Positions 39,755 through 48,462 of a DNA stretch of 64,000 bases are shown here, one piece after another (within the stretch, counting starts at the first letter, position 1; every line of letters begins with the position of its first letter). A program made the translations under genes and the position numbers. The notes beneath the pieces are model-generated. The model worked only from the letters and a program-made list of their open reading frames with translations. It had not been told where the DNA came from and made no database searches. Location: assembly GCF_026339955.1 (NCBI RefSeq), contig NZ_JAPEPW010000001.1, positions 2,232,001 to 2,296,000 of the forward strand. The letters run 5' to 3'. Source of the stretch: Streptomyces sp. NBC_01549 (GTDB lineage Bacteria > Actinomycetota > Actinomycetes > Streptomycetales > Streptomycetaceae).

Positions 39755-39826
39755 TCCCCCATTGTGGCAGCACGGACCGGGCGACTCTGCGGCGCCCGGC
39801 CCGTACGCCGGTCTCGCACGCCCCCT

Positions 39827-41299
39827 TCAGGGAAGCAGCTTCGGCTTCTTCTTGGCGGCCACGTCCTCGACCCAGCCGACCAGCGGGATGGCGATCCAGA
39901 TCAGCACCCAGCCGATGCCGAACATGAACCACTGGCTCTCCAGCGGCAGCCACTTCTCGAAGGCGGGCACCTTCCAGAACTGGTCGATCAGCGGGACCGC
40001 TAGCACGAGGGCGATCTCGTGCCAGAGGTAGATCGTCACCGCCCGCCCGTTGAATATCGTCACAATCCGGTCGAGCCGCTTGAAACGGGCGAGCCAGGCG
40101 AAGTCGACGTTGTAGTACGCCTTGAAGTACATCAGCAGGGTGACGAAGCCGGCCGACCAGAAGGTCTGCGCGACGGGGATCTCGTCCAGGTCGTAGGTGC
40201 CGAACTCCGCCTGGTGGGCGAAGGCGTACCAGCCGCCGTACGCCAGGAGGGCGAGCGACGCCAGGATCACCTGGGCCGGCTTCAGCCGCCGGAGCACGCC
40301 CTCTCGGTGCGCGAAGCCGACCAGCCAGCAGAACAGGAAGGTCGCGAAGTCCGTCAGGCCGCTGCCGAAGCGGTTGTCCGACGGCTGCCAGGCGTACTGG
40401 AAGACCAGGATCGGGGCCAGGGACAGGAGCAGGACCGGGAGGGGGGCCTTGCGGAAGACCTTCAGGAGCAGCGGGGACATCAGGACGAACCAGAGGTACG
40501 TCCGCAGGTACCAGAGGATCTCCCAGGCCTGGATGCCCCACTCGTTGCCCGGCGGGTCGCCGACCGGCACGATCCAGAAGACGATCTGCCAACCCGGCAT
40601 CCAGTCGTGGATCAGCATCGCCACCACGACGAAGAAGCCCCAGAACCAGAAGGGCGGCAGCAGCCGTCGCATCCGGCTCTTGACCACCTTGAGCGCGGGG
40701 CGCTCCAGGGACTTGGCCATCAGCGAGCCGGCGAGCGCGAACATCACGCCCATCGACGGGAAGACCAGGCCGGCCCAGGCCCAGCCGAAGGTGTGGTACG
40801 CCACGACACGGACCAGCGCGACGGCGCGCAGCGCGTCGAAGTACCGGTCGCGTCCGGTGCCCTTGGCCTTCGGGGCGGGGCCGGCGGCCGGGCTCTCGGG
40901 CTCCCCGGCGTCAGGGCTGGGCTCGGTCCGGACAGCGGCGTCCACCGCGGGCTCCGGCTCGATCACCGGCAGGGGTGCCGTCTCGGTGACGTACACCTGG
41001 CCCTGGTCGGCGTACCCCTGGCCGTAGCCGTACTGCTGGGGAACCCGAGGCTGAGGACCCTGGCCGTAGGGATCGGGCTGCTGCCCGTACCCATAGTCGT
41101 ATCCCGGCTGGCCCTGCTGGCCTTGGTACTCCTGCTGGCCCTGCTGCCCCTGCTGCCCCTGCTGGCCTTGGTACTCCTGCTGACCCTGCTGCCCCTGCTG
41201 CCCCTGCTGGCCTTGGTACTCCTGCTGACCCTGCTGCCCCTGCTGGCCTTGGTACCCCTCATATCCCTGGTACCGCTGTTGTTCCGAGCCCCAGCTCAT
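39827..41299 (-). CDS. Acyltransferase-3-family membrane protein with Gln/Gly-rich repeat N-terminus
   Basis: 490 aa. The first about 155 residues are low complexity: a QGQQGQQ/EYQ repeat (about 16-63), then Pro/Gly/Tyr- and acidic Pro-rich segments ending GTGRDRYFDALR. From there about ten membrane helices form an acyltransferase-3 domain (RAVALVRVVAYHTFG with the conserved His, YLRTYLWFVLMSPLLLKV, YLWHEIALVL). Such enzymes O-acylate envelope polysaccharides. It starts 1 nt from the stop of the deacetylase-glycosyltransferase gene, so the two are coupled. The ligand is likely that polysaccharide (inference). Confidence 0.88.
   Translation of the reverse strand: MSWGSEQQRYQGYEGYQGQQGQQGQQEYQGQQGQQGQQGQQEYQGQQGQQGQQGQQEYQGQQGQPGYDYGYGQQPDPYGQGPQPRVPQQYGYGQGYADQGQVYVTETAPLPVIEPEPAVDAAVRTEPSPDAGEPESPAAGPAPKAKGTGRDRYFDALRAVALVRVVAYHTFGWAWAGLVFPSMGVMFALAGSLMAKSLERPALKVVKSRMRRLLPPFWFWGFFVVVAMLIHDWMPGWQIVFWIVPVGDPPGNEWGIQAWEILWYLRTYLWFVLMSPLLLKVFRKAPLPVLLLSLAPILVFQYAWQPSDNRFGSGLTDFATFLFCWLVGFAHREGVLRRLKPAQVILASLALLAYGGWYAFAHQAEFGTYDLDEIPVAQTFWSAGFVTLLMYFKAYYNVDFAWLARFKRLDRIVTIFNGRAVTIYLWHEIALVLAVPLIDQFWKVPAFEKWLPLESQWFMFGIGWVLIWIAIPLVGWVEDVAAKKKPKLLP
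41108..41254. repeat. 45-bp in-frame tandem repeat in the acyltransferase gene
   Basis: Repeats of a 15-residue unit (EYQGQQGQQGQQGQQ) encoded by near-identical 45-bp DNA units rich in CTGCTGGCC-type blocks. Length variation would not shift the frame. Confidence 0.8.
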
Positions 41300-41300
41300 G

Positions 41301-43694
41301 TCAGCTCACTCCTGCCGGTGTCCCGACCTCACCCGTGCGCTTGAGCTTCTGCCAGCGGAGCCGACCGCCGGTCAGGGCCGTCACGGAGGAGTGGATCAGG
41401 ACGAGATACATCATCTGGCGGTAGGCGAGCTGCTGCAGCGGCAGCATCGCGAGGTAGCGGTACTTCTCGCGGTCGAGGCGGAACGCATAGGCGGCGCAGA
41501 CGAGTTGGACCACCAGCACCGCCAGCCAGGCCAGTAGTGAGGCCCAGAAGTCCACGAAGATCATCGAGTAGACGGTGAACACGTCGATGAGCGGCGCGAG
41601 GACCGGGGTGATGATCTGGAAGATCACGACGAGCGGCATGCCGATGCGGCCGAAGCGACCCGACGGGCCCTTGTCCGTCAGGGACTTGCGGTGCTTCCAC
41701 AGCGCCTGCATGGTGCCGTACGACCAGCGGTAGCGCTGCGACCACAGCTGCTTGAGCGAACTCGGTGCCTCCGTCCAGGCCTTGGCGTGCTCCTGGTAGA
41801 CGACCCGCCAGCCCGCTCGGTGCATCGCGATGGTGATGTCGGTGTCCTCGGCGAGCGTGTCCTCGCTCATGCCGCCGACCTCGAGGACCGCGTCGCGGCG
41901 GAACGCGCCGATCGCGCCCGGGATGGTGGGCATGCAGCGCAGCAGGTCGTACATGCGGCGGTCGAGGTTGAAGCCCATCACGTACTCGATGTGCTGCCAG
42001 GCGCCGATGACGGTGTTGCGGTTGCCGACCTTGGCGTTGCCCGCGACCGCGCCGATGCCCGGGTCCGCGAAGGGCTGGACGAGCTGGTGCACGGCGTCCG
42101 GCTCGAAGACGGTGTCGCCGTCCATCATCACGACGATGTCGTAACTGGCGTTGCGGACCCCGTTGTTGAGGGCGGCCGGTTTGCCCGCGTTCTCCTGTCG
42201 GATGACCCGGACGTTGGGCAGGCCCAGCGACTCGGCGATCTCCTTGGTGCCGTCCGTGGAGCCGTCGTCGACGACGATGATCTCGATCGGATGGGTGCTC
42301 TGGGCCAGCGAGTGGAGCGTGTTGGCGATGCACTCCTTCTCGTTGTACGCGGGCACGATCACCGTCACCGGCCTGGTGACCGTCGGCCCCCAGCTGAACT
42401 TGCCACCGTTGCCGCGCTTCTTGTTGCGCTGTCCGTAGTGGCGGCGGGCGAGGATCAGCATCATCCCGAAGCGGCCCATGACGGAGATGCCGACGACCAG
42501 CAGCAGCCAGGAGAGCAGCGGCAGGACCCATTCGGCGACCGCGACCGCGTAGATGAGGGCCTTGCCCTCGTAGAGGGTGGCGCCGGTGGCTTGCTGCTGA
42601 CCGGACTGCTCGATGTTCACCTTCCTGGCGGAGCCCGAACCGGGCGCGGACTGCGTGCCGCCCGGCTGCTCGCCCTGCGCGCCGGTGCCGCCACCCGCGG
42701 CCGTACCTGCACCCGCACCGGCCCCCGCACCGGCACCGGTCTGTCCGACCCCGGCCTCGACGGCCTGTCCGGAACCGGTGGTGACCGTGCGGCCGGCACC
42801 GTTCGGCACTCCGTTCAGCTTCGCCATCGCGCCGCTGACGGTGGCGAAGGAGTACCCCTTCGCCTTCATCTTCTTGATGTACGTGTCGAGCGCCTTGACC
42901 GTCTCCGAGCGGTCGCCGCCCGCGTCGTGCATGAGGACGACGGCACCCTTGTTGTTCTTCGGCGTGGCCCACTGGACGATCTTCGAGACGCCCGGCTTCT
43001 TCCAGTCGTCGCTGTCGGTGTCGACGAAGACGCTGGTGTAGCCGAGGTTGCCGATCTCCTTGTAGACGGGCCAGCTGTAGTTGTCGACGGCGTTGATCTC
43101 CGAGGAGTACGGGGCCCGGAACAGCGTCGTCGTGATCCCGGCCGCACCCGCGAGCGCGAGCTGGGTCTGCTTCAGTTCGCGCTGGAGCCGGCCCGTGCCC
43201 TGGTAGGAGAGGTCGACGTGGGTGAAGGTGTGGATGCCGACCTCGTTGCCCTGGTCCACGAGGTCCTTCACGACACTCGGGTAGCGGGAGACCATCGAGC
43301 CGACCATGAAGAAGGTGCCCTCGACGCCATTGTCGTCGAGCACCTTGAGGATCTGGGGAGTCCAGGTCGGGGTCGGACCGTCGTCGAAGGTGAGCACGAT
43401 GGTCTTCTTCGGGACGGACTGGGTCTTGGCCGTGCCGCCCGTGAACGTCAGGAGCGGACCGCCGTCGAGGATCTTCTGCGGCACCTTGTCGTAGGCCGCG
43501 CCGTCGCGCACCCGCGCGTCGTTGCCGATCTCGGAACGCAGATAGCCGTCGAGCAGCATCACGCTGGTGAGCCCCAGCAGGAGCAGCAGGGCGAGGATCA
43601 CACGCGGTTTCTGCAGCGCCGCGGCCTTGCCGGCCGCCCGTTCCATCTTGGTGGGGGCGCGCCGGCGTCCGCGCGGAGGCGTCGTCGAAGTCAT
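41301..43694 (-). CDS. Polysaccharide deacetylase - family 2 glycosyltransferase fusion
   Basis: 797 aa. One membrane helix (about 31-49) leads into an extracytoplasmic NodB deacetylase (about 95-290): LTFDDG (102-106; metal Asp) and the HTFTHVD zinc pair (H155, H159). A Gly/Ala/Thr-rich linker (about 310-390) precedes further helices and a GT2 synthase: VIVPAYNEKE, VVDDGSTDGT, MMDGDTV, DTLAEDTDIT (catalytic base) and QRYRW. C-terminal helices follow. The enzyme would polymerise a hexosamine and trim N-acetyl groups, as in poly-N-acetylglucosamine synthesis, similar in layout to MatB-type proteins of Streptomyces aggregation (known family, inference for this gene). Confidence 0.92.
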   Translation of the reverse strand: MTSTTPPRGRRRAPTKMERAAGKAAALQKPRVILALLLLLGLTSVMLLDGYLRSEIGNDARVRDGAAYDKVPQKILDGGPLLTFTGGTAKTQSVPKKTIVLTFDDGPTPTWTPQILKVLDDNGVEGTFFMVGSMVSRYPSVVKDLVDQGNEVGIHTFTHVDLSYQGTGRLQRELKQTQLALAGAAGITTTLFRAPYSSEINAVDNYSWPVYKEIGNLGYTSVFVDTDSDDWKKPGVSKIVQWATPKNNKGAVVLMHDAGGDRSETVKALDTYIKKMKAKGYSFATVSGAMAKLNGVPNGAGRTVTTGSGQAVEAGVGQTGAGAGAGAGAGTAAGGGTGAQGEQPGGTQSAPGSGSARKVNIEQSGQQQATGATLYEGKALIYAVAVAEWVLPLLSWLLLVVGISVMGRFGMMLILARRHYGQRNKKRGNGGKFSWGPTVTRPVTVIVPAYNEKECIANTLHSLAQSTHPIEIIVVDDGSTDGTKEIAESLGLPNVRVIRQENAGKPAALNNGVRNASYDIVVMMDGDTVFEPDAVHQLVQPFADPGIGAVAGNAKVGNRNTVIGAWQHIEYVMGFNLDRRMYDLLRCMPTIPGAIGAFRRDAVLEVGGMSEDTLAEDTDITIAMHRAGWRVVYQEHAKAWTEAPSSLKQLWSQRYRWSYGTMQALWKHRKSLTDKGPSGRFGRIGMPLVVIFQIITPVLAPLIDVFTVYSMIFVDFWASLLAWLAVLVVQLVCAAYAFRLDREKYRYLAMLPLQQLAYRQMMYLVLIHSSVTALTGGRLRWQKLKRTGEVGTPAGVS

Positions 43695-43714
43695 GGAGGT
43701 GGGTCCGTTTCCGG

Positions 43715-44119
43715 TCAGTTGGCGCCGGTGGAAGCGGACGCGGAGGGGGTCGAGGAGACGGCCGAGGAGGGGGCCGCGCTCTGGGGCAGGCGCGACGGCG
43801 CGGTGCCGGTCCGCCTGCCGGCGGGGACCTCGCGGCCCTGCGGCTGAAGGTCGCGTCCGGGTGCGGAGCCCGCCTGGCCGCCGCCGAACGGGATCAGCGA
43901 GGACGGGGTCAGCGAGGTGCCCCAGCCCATGAAGGCCATCCCGAGGACGACCGCGTAACCGAAGCAGACGGCGCCGACGAGCATGCCGAACCTGCGCAGC
44001 AGACGTGCTCTGCGCCCGGAGTTGTCAACGAACACGGGACCGTCTTCGGACGCGTTGCCGCGTTTGCGGCGGCGGCCGCGCCCTTGACTGTGGTTTTCGA
44101 TGGCTGACTCGGATTGCAT
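43715..44119 (-). CDS. Small single-pass membrane protein of the polysaccharide cluster
   Basis: 134 aa. Basic cytoplasmic N-terminus (GRGRRRKRG, RRARLLRRFG), one helix (about 46-66, MLVGAVCFGYAVVLGMAFMGW) and a Pro/Ser/Gly-rich extracellular tail. No catalytic motif. First gene of a three-gene unit with the deacetylase-glycosyltransferase (20 nt apart) and the acyltransferase, and probably an accessory factor of that machinery. Confidence 0.75.
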   Translation of the reverse strand: MQSESAIENHSQGRGRRRKRGNASEDGPVFVDNSGRRARLLRRFGMLVGAVCFGYAVVLGMAFMGWGTSLTPSSLIPFGGGQAGSAPGRDLQPQGREVPAGRRTGTAPSRLPQSAAPSSAVSSTPSASASTGAN

Positions 44120-44426
44120 TCCCCGGATATTAGGGCTCCTCTATGTGGCCAATTCTCTGTTTCTCATGTGAGGCGCCCATGAAACTTGGCCCAAGCTGTC
44201 CATTCCCTGAGAGAATCCTTGAACATCCACGCAGCCCACGGGCGATATATTTTTACCTTGTGCACCATTTTGCGGCCCGATCTATCCGATTCATGCACCG
44301 CTACTCATGGGTCACCCATGAGCTTCCTGTATTCGGGAATCCCCCTCGGATGTGCCACCTTGGAACTCCTGAATCGCACTTTGTTTCGGTCCTGAGACAG
44401 AAATCACGAGAGCGGGTGCATACGCA
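44120..44426. other. Divergent intergenic region of the polysaccharide cluster and GH18 lipoprotein
   Basis: 307 bp, AT-richer than average (for example GATATATTTTTACC at about 44243). It contains a clean 8-bp-arm palindrome at 44304-44322. No gene seen. Confidence 0.6.
44304..44322. promoter_or_regulatory. Palindrome CTCATGGG-TCA-CCCATGAG
   Basis: 8-bp perfect arms around TCA, 105 bp upstream of the GH18-like start and about 185 bp upstream of the small membrane protein start. Candidate shared operator. Confidence 0.45.
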
Positions 44427-45479
44427 ATGAGGGGTTTTATGAGGCCGGCTGCCGGGCTCACCTGCCTGTTTGCTCTGGGAGCGGCGGGGTGCTCTTCCGG
44501 CGATACGGGCGCCTCGGACTCGGCGCCCGCGCAGATCTCCCAGGCCCCACGGGCGAGTGCGGCACCCTCCGAGAGCGCGTCCGCCTCCGACACCTCCTCC
44601 AGCACCTCGTACGCCCCCTACGTGAGCGCCACGGAGGCCTCCGCGACGGACTCGACAGGGTCTCCGACCACGTACAACCTGGCCTTCGTGATCTCCGACG
44701 GCACCCACTGCACGGCCAAGTGGAACGGGACGGACGCCATCGACAAGGCCGCCGTGAAGTCCCGGATCTCGGCGCTGAAGGAGTCCGGCGCGAGCGTGCG
44801 CGTCTCGTTCGGCGGGGCGTCCGGCAAGGAGCTGGCGGAGGTCTGCGACAGCGCGAGCGCGCTCGCGGCGGCGTACGGGGCGGCGCTCGACGCCGCCGGG
44901 TCCACCCAGGCCGACTTCGACATCGAGGGGGACACGCTGACCGACTCCGCGTCGGTCGCGCTGCGGGCCAAGGCGATCGCTCTGCTCCAGAAGGAGCGCA
45001 GCGACCTGACGGTGTCCTTCACGTTGCCCGTCATGCCGTCCGGGCTGGATTCGGACGGTCTGGCGCTGCTGGAGTCCGCCAACGACAACTCCGTGCAGGT
45101 CTCCACCGTCAACATCATGACGATGAACTACGGGAGTTCGTACACGGCGGACATGGCCGACTATGCCGAGAAGTCCGCCGAGGCGACCCATGATCAGTTG
45201 GAGAAGGTCTTCGGGCTGTCCAGTGCGGGGGCCTGGCAGGGGCTCGCGTTGACCTCGATGATCGGGGACAACGACGTGTCCAACGAGACGTTCAGCCTCT
45301 CGGACGCGGCGCAGGTTCGGGCGTTCGCCGAGTCGAAGAAGATCGCTTGGGTGTCGATGTGGTCGACGTTCCGGGATCAGCAGTGTTCGAGTGATGACGC
45401 TTCTTCGGACAATGCGGCCACCAATTGCAGTGGGGTTTCGCAGAGTTCGGGGGCGTTTGCGGAGGCGTTCGCCGGCTGA
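44427..45479 (+). CDS. GH18-like (chitinase-family) lipoprotein
   Basis: 350 aa; ATG at 44427, with a second in-frame ATG four codons later. Lipoprotein signal ending LGAAGC (C22), then a Ser/Ala-rich linker to about residue 80. The TIM-barrel part shows VRVSFGG and the catalytic QADFDIEG (D163, D165, E167), matching the DxDxE of glycoside hydrolase 18 chitinases and endo-beta-N-acetylglucosaminidases. VNIMTMNYGSS is also typical. It likely acts on N-acetylglucosamine polymers at the cell surface and, being divergent from the deacetylase-glycosyltransferase unit, may process its product (inference). Confidence 0.85.
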   Translation: MRGFMRPAAGLTCLFALGAAGCSSGDTGASDSAPAQISQAPRASAAPSESASASDTSSSTSYAPYVSATEASATDSTGSPTTYNLAFVISDGTHCTAKWNGTDAIDKAAVKSRISALKESGASVRVSFGGASGKELAEVCDSASALAAAYGAALDAAGSTQADFDIEGDTLTDSASVALRAKAIALLQKERSDLTVSFTLPVMPSGLDSDGLALLESANDNSVQVSTVNIMTMNYGSSYTADMADYAEKSAEATHDQLEKVFGLSSAGAWQGLALTSMIGDNDVSNETFSLSDAAQVRAFAESKKIAWVSMWSTFRDQQCSSDDASSDNAATNCSGVSQSSGAFAEAFAG

Positions 45480-45867
45480 GTTCGTCGGGTGCGGGTTGGT
45501 GGGGGTTGGCAACTGCTCGCCGGGGAGCGTGCATGAGCGCGGTTTAGCTCGATCGTGTGATGGTCGGCTTCCGGGCTTACGGCGTACTGGGCCGTCCGGG
45601 TTAGCGTGATCGTGCGATCTGGGACGCCGGGTACGGCGTCGGCGTGCGGGGCCCCTGCATCACCGGAGTGATGGTTCAGGGCCTCCCCGTCGCCTCTGGC
45701 CGTACCCATGTGGCCAGGTCGCGAAGGGAACCGACCTCCCGGGCCCGGACCACGCACAGGATGCGTGTCGCCGCCCCGGGGTTGAGTACGCCGGGGACCA
45801 GTACGCCCAAGACCGTTCGGGGCGTGCGGCTGAGCAGACTCACTCCTGCTCAGTCCATAGGAACGGT
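45480..45867. other. Intergenic region between convergent genes, with imperfect tandem repeat
   Basis: 388 bp without a gene I can support. No clear terminator. It contains two imperfect copies of a 57-bp unit (see 45543-45655). Confidence 0.5.
45543..45655. repeat. Imperfect about 57-bp direct repeat
   Basis: Copy A from 45543 (TTTAGCTCGATCGTGTGAT ... CCGGGCTTACGGCGT) and copy B from 45600 (GTTAGCGTGATCGTGCGAT ... CCGGGTACGGCGT) align throughout with scattered changes. Confidence 0.55.
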
Positions 45868-46314
45868 TCAGCGGCGTCTGTGTACCAAGCGGCCCGCGCA
45901 CACCGTCGCGACGCATACCCCGTCCGCATCGAAGACCGCGAGGTCGGCACGTCCCGTGTCGACGATCGCGGTCTCTCGCGTACGCGGGAGTACGGCGACC
46001 TCGTTACGGGAGGCCGCCGCGCGGAGGTCGGGCGTGTCGGCGTACTCCGCCAGAACCGCCACCGCACCCGACTTCAGCACGGCGTGGACGCGTTCCCGTG
46101 GGGACGGTGCCTCGGGCAGTGGGCCCTCATGGACGAGCGCCGGCCCGAGGACCCCGGGCCAGCTGCGGACCCGCGCCCCCGGAAAACGCTTCAGCAGCAC
46201 GTCCAGTGGCCCGACGCCCGCGACCCGGTCACCCTCCACGGCGACCGCGCCACCCTTCAGCGGGTCCGCGTCCCGGCTGACACGCAGCTCGTCGGCGGTG
46301 TGGATCGTCAGCAC
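45868..46314 (-). CDS. Imidazolonepropionase-like composite-domain protein (no catalytic barrel)
   Basis: 148 aa. It begins MLTIHTADELRVSRDADPLKGGAVAVEGDRVAGVG, the small beta-sandwich that opens amidohydrolases. It ends GRADLAVFDADGVCVATVCAGRLV, the strands that close the same sandwich after the barrel. The metal-binding TIM barrel (HxH etc.) between them is replaced by about 70 residues without metal ligands, so hydrolase activity is unlikely. It lies 7 nt after the mqnC stop and is presumably co-transcribed. A role tied to menaquinone synthesis is plausible but unproven. Confidence 0.7.
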   Translation of the reverse strand: MLTIHTADELRVSRDADPLKGGAVAVEGDRVAGVGPLDVLLKRFPGARVRSWPGVLGPALVHEGPLPEAPSPRERVHAVLKSGAVAVLAEYADTPDLRAAASRNEVAVLPRTRETAIVDTGRADLAVFDADGVCVATVCAGRLVHRRR

Positions 46315-46321
46315 GGCGGCG

Positions 46322-47536
46322 CTAGTTGGAGGCGAGCAGCTTCAGCTCGGGATGCGCCGTGCCGCCCTCGATCGCGGTGGACGAGATGTGGGACATGACC
46401 CGCTCGTCGACGGGGTCGTTCGCCGGGTCGTCGTGGACGACGATGTGCTCGTACGTCGTGGTCCGCTGGGCGGGCACGCGGCCGGCCTTGCGGATCAGGT
46501 CGATGATCTCCATGCGGTTGGATCGGTGCTTGGCGCCCGCCGAGGAGACGACGTTCTCCTCCAGCATGATCGAGCCGAGGTCGTCCGCGCCGTAGTGCAG
46601 GGAGAGCTGGCCGACCTCCTTGCCGGTGGTCAGCCAGGAGCCCTGGATGTGGGCGATGTTGTCCATGAACAGCCGGGCGATCGCGATCATCCGCAGGTAC
46701 TCGAAGAGCGTGGCCTGGGTGCGGCCCTTCAGGTGGTTGTTCTCGGGCTGGTAGGTGTACGGGATGAAGGCGCGGAAGCCACCCGTGCGGTCCTGTACGT
46801 CACGGATCATCCGCAGGTGCTCGATGCGCTCGGCGTTGGTCTCGCCGGTGCCCATGAGCATGGTGGACGTCGACTCGACGCCCAGCCCGTGCGCGGTCTC
46901 CATGATCTCCAGCCAGCGCTCGCCGGACTCCTTGAGGGGGGCGATCGCCTTGCGGGGGCGGGCCGGGAGGAGTTCGGCTCCGGCGCCGGCGAAGGAGTCG
47001 AGGCCGGCGGTGTGGATCCGCTGGATGGCCTCCTCCACACTCACCTTGGAGATGCGGGCCATGTGCTCGACCTCGGACGCGCCGAGGGAGTGGATGACCA
47101 GCTGCGGGTAGGCGGCCTTGATGGCGGCGAAGTGCTTCTCGTAGTACTCGACGCCGTAGTCCGGGTGGTGTCCGCCCTGGAACATGATCTGCGTACCGCC
47201 GAGTTCGACGGTCTCGGCGCAGCGGCGCAGGATGTCGTCGAGGTCGCGGGTCCAGCCCTTGGCCGTGTCCTTGGGAGCCGCGTAGAAGGCGCAGAACTTG
47301 CACGCCGTGACGCACACGTTCGTGTAGTTGATGTTGCGCTCGATGATGTACGTGGCGATGTGCTCGGTCCCCGCGTACCGGCGGCGGCGCACCGCGTCGG
47401 CGGCGGCGCCCAGGGCGTGCAGCGGCGCGTCGCGGTAGAGGACGAGCGCCTCTTCGGGGGTGATCCGCCCACCCGCGGCAGCACGGTCGAGGACGGCTGT
47501 GACATCAAAAGACGTGAGGTCGGCCTTCTCGGTCAC
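46322..47536 (-). CDS. mqnC: Cyclic dehypoxanthinyl futalosine synthase (radical SAM)
   Basis: 404 aa. The radical-SAM cluster motif is C75-x3-C79-x2-C82 (CVTACKFC). GGTQIMFQGGHHPDYG, a STMLMGTGETNAERIEH segment and GSIMLEENVVSSAG are MqnC hallmarks. It converts dehypoxanthinyl futalosine to its cyclic form in the futalosine route to menaquinone. It should not be confused with the related MqnE at 58931, which lacks the GGHHPDYG motif. It precedes the composite-domain protein in a two-gene unit. Confidence 0.96.
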   Translation of the reverse strand: MTEKADLTSFDVTAVLDRAAAGGRITPEEALVLYRDAPLHALGAAADAVRRRRYAGTEHIATYIIERNINYTNVCVTACKFCAFYAAPKDTAKGWTRDLDDILRRCAETVELGGTQIMFQGGHHPDYGVEYYEKHFAAIKAAYPQLVIHSLGASEVEHMARISKVSVEEAIQRIHTAGLDSFAGAGAELLPARPRKAIAPLKESGERWLEIMETAHGLGVESTSTMLMGTGETNAERIEHLRMIRDVQDRTGGFRAFIPYTYQPENNHLKGRTQATLFEYLRMIAIARLFMDNIAHIQGSWLTTGKEVGQLSLHYGADDLGSIMLEENVVSSAGAKHRSNRMEIIDLIRKAGRVPAQRTTTYEHIVVHDDPANDPVDERVMSHISSTAIEGGTAHPELKLLASN

Positions 47537-47608
47537 CGGGAGCGTCCCTTTCGTAAGGGTTCTGGACGGACTCGGCCAGCCTACGCCAGCCCTGTTCGCG
47601 ACCCGACG

Positions 47609-48460
47609 TCAGGCCGCGTACGCACCGATCAGCAGCCCGACGTACGCCCCCGCGATCAGGAACGGTCCGAAGGGGATGGACGTCTTGCGCCCCGCGCGTC
47701 GCAACAGCACCAGCCCCAGCCCGTACAGGCCGCCGAACAGGAAGCCGGCGAAGGTCCCGAGCACCACGGTCCCCCATCCGTACCAGCCGAGCACGGCCCC
47801 GATTCCCAGCGCGAGCTTCACATCCCCGAAGCCCATGCCGTTCGGGTTGACGAGGAAGAGGAGGAAGTACGCGCCGCCCAGCGCGAGCGAGCCGAGCAGC
47901 GCCGTCGGCCACTGCCCCGCGTGCTCCGGTACGAGGGCCATCACGCCCAGCAGCGCCAGCGCGAGGCCCGCGAGCGGGAGGGTCAGGACGTCCGGCAGGC
48001 GCTGCACCCGGAAGTCCACGACCGCGAGCAGCACGCCGAGCGGGGCGAGCAGCAGCCAGACGGCCAGTTCGGGGCGGGCGCCGGTGGCGACGGCGAGACC
48101 GGCACAGGCAAGTGCGGTCGCGAGGGCGACGAGTGGGGTGCCGGGGCCGTAGCGGTACGCCGTCGGGGCGTCGCCCGGCAGGCGCCCCGCACCACCGGGC
48201 TCCGCGTCGCCGGGCGTCGACCACGGCGCGCGAAGGTTGCGAAGGTGCTGGGCGCAGTCGGCGCAGCGGGCGAGGCCGAGCCAGCCGCCCGCGGCGCCCG
48301 TGAGGGCGTGTCCGTCGGGGCACCGGGTCCGCCACGCCTCGTCCGGCTCCACCGCGAACCGGTACGCGGCCCGCGGCACCAGCAGCCCCGCCGCCGCACC
48401 CCAGAGGGCGGCGACGACGGTCAGCCACAGCGGCCGCACGGACCAGAGTTCGAGGTCCAC
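47609..48460 (-). CDS. Prepilin peptidase (A24 family)
   Basis: 283 aa, about eight membrane helices. The two catalytic aspartates are in VVDFRVQRLPD and GFGDVKLALG. The cytoplasmic loop carries cysteines (C47; CADC at 66-69) but not the full two-pair zinc motif of PilD, and no methyltransferase domain is evident. It would cleave type IV/Tad prepilin-like leaders. No pilin or secretion genes are nearby, so its substrates are elsewhere. Start is 2 nt from the kinase stop. Confidence 0.9.
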   Translation of the reverse strand: MDLELWSVRPLWLTVVAALWGAAAGLLVPRAAYRFAVEPDEAWRTRCPDGHALTGAAGGWLGLARCADCAQHLRNLRAPWSTPGDAEPGGAGRLPGDAPTAYRYGPGTPLVALATALACAGLAVATGARPELAVWLLLAPLGVLLAVVDFRVQRLPDVLTLPLAGLALALLGVMALVPEHAGQWPTALLGSLALGGAYFLLFLVNPNGMGFGDVKLALGIGAVLGWYGWGTVVLGTFAGFLFGGLYGLGLVLLRRAGRKTSIPFGPFLIAGAYVGLLIGAYAA

Positions 48461-48462
48461 GG

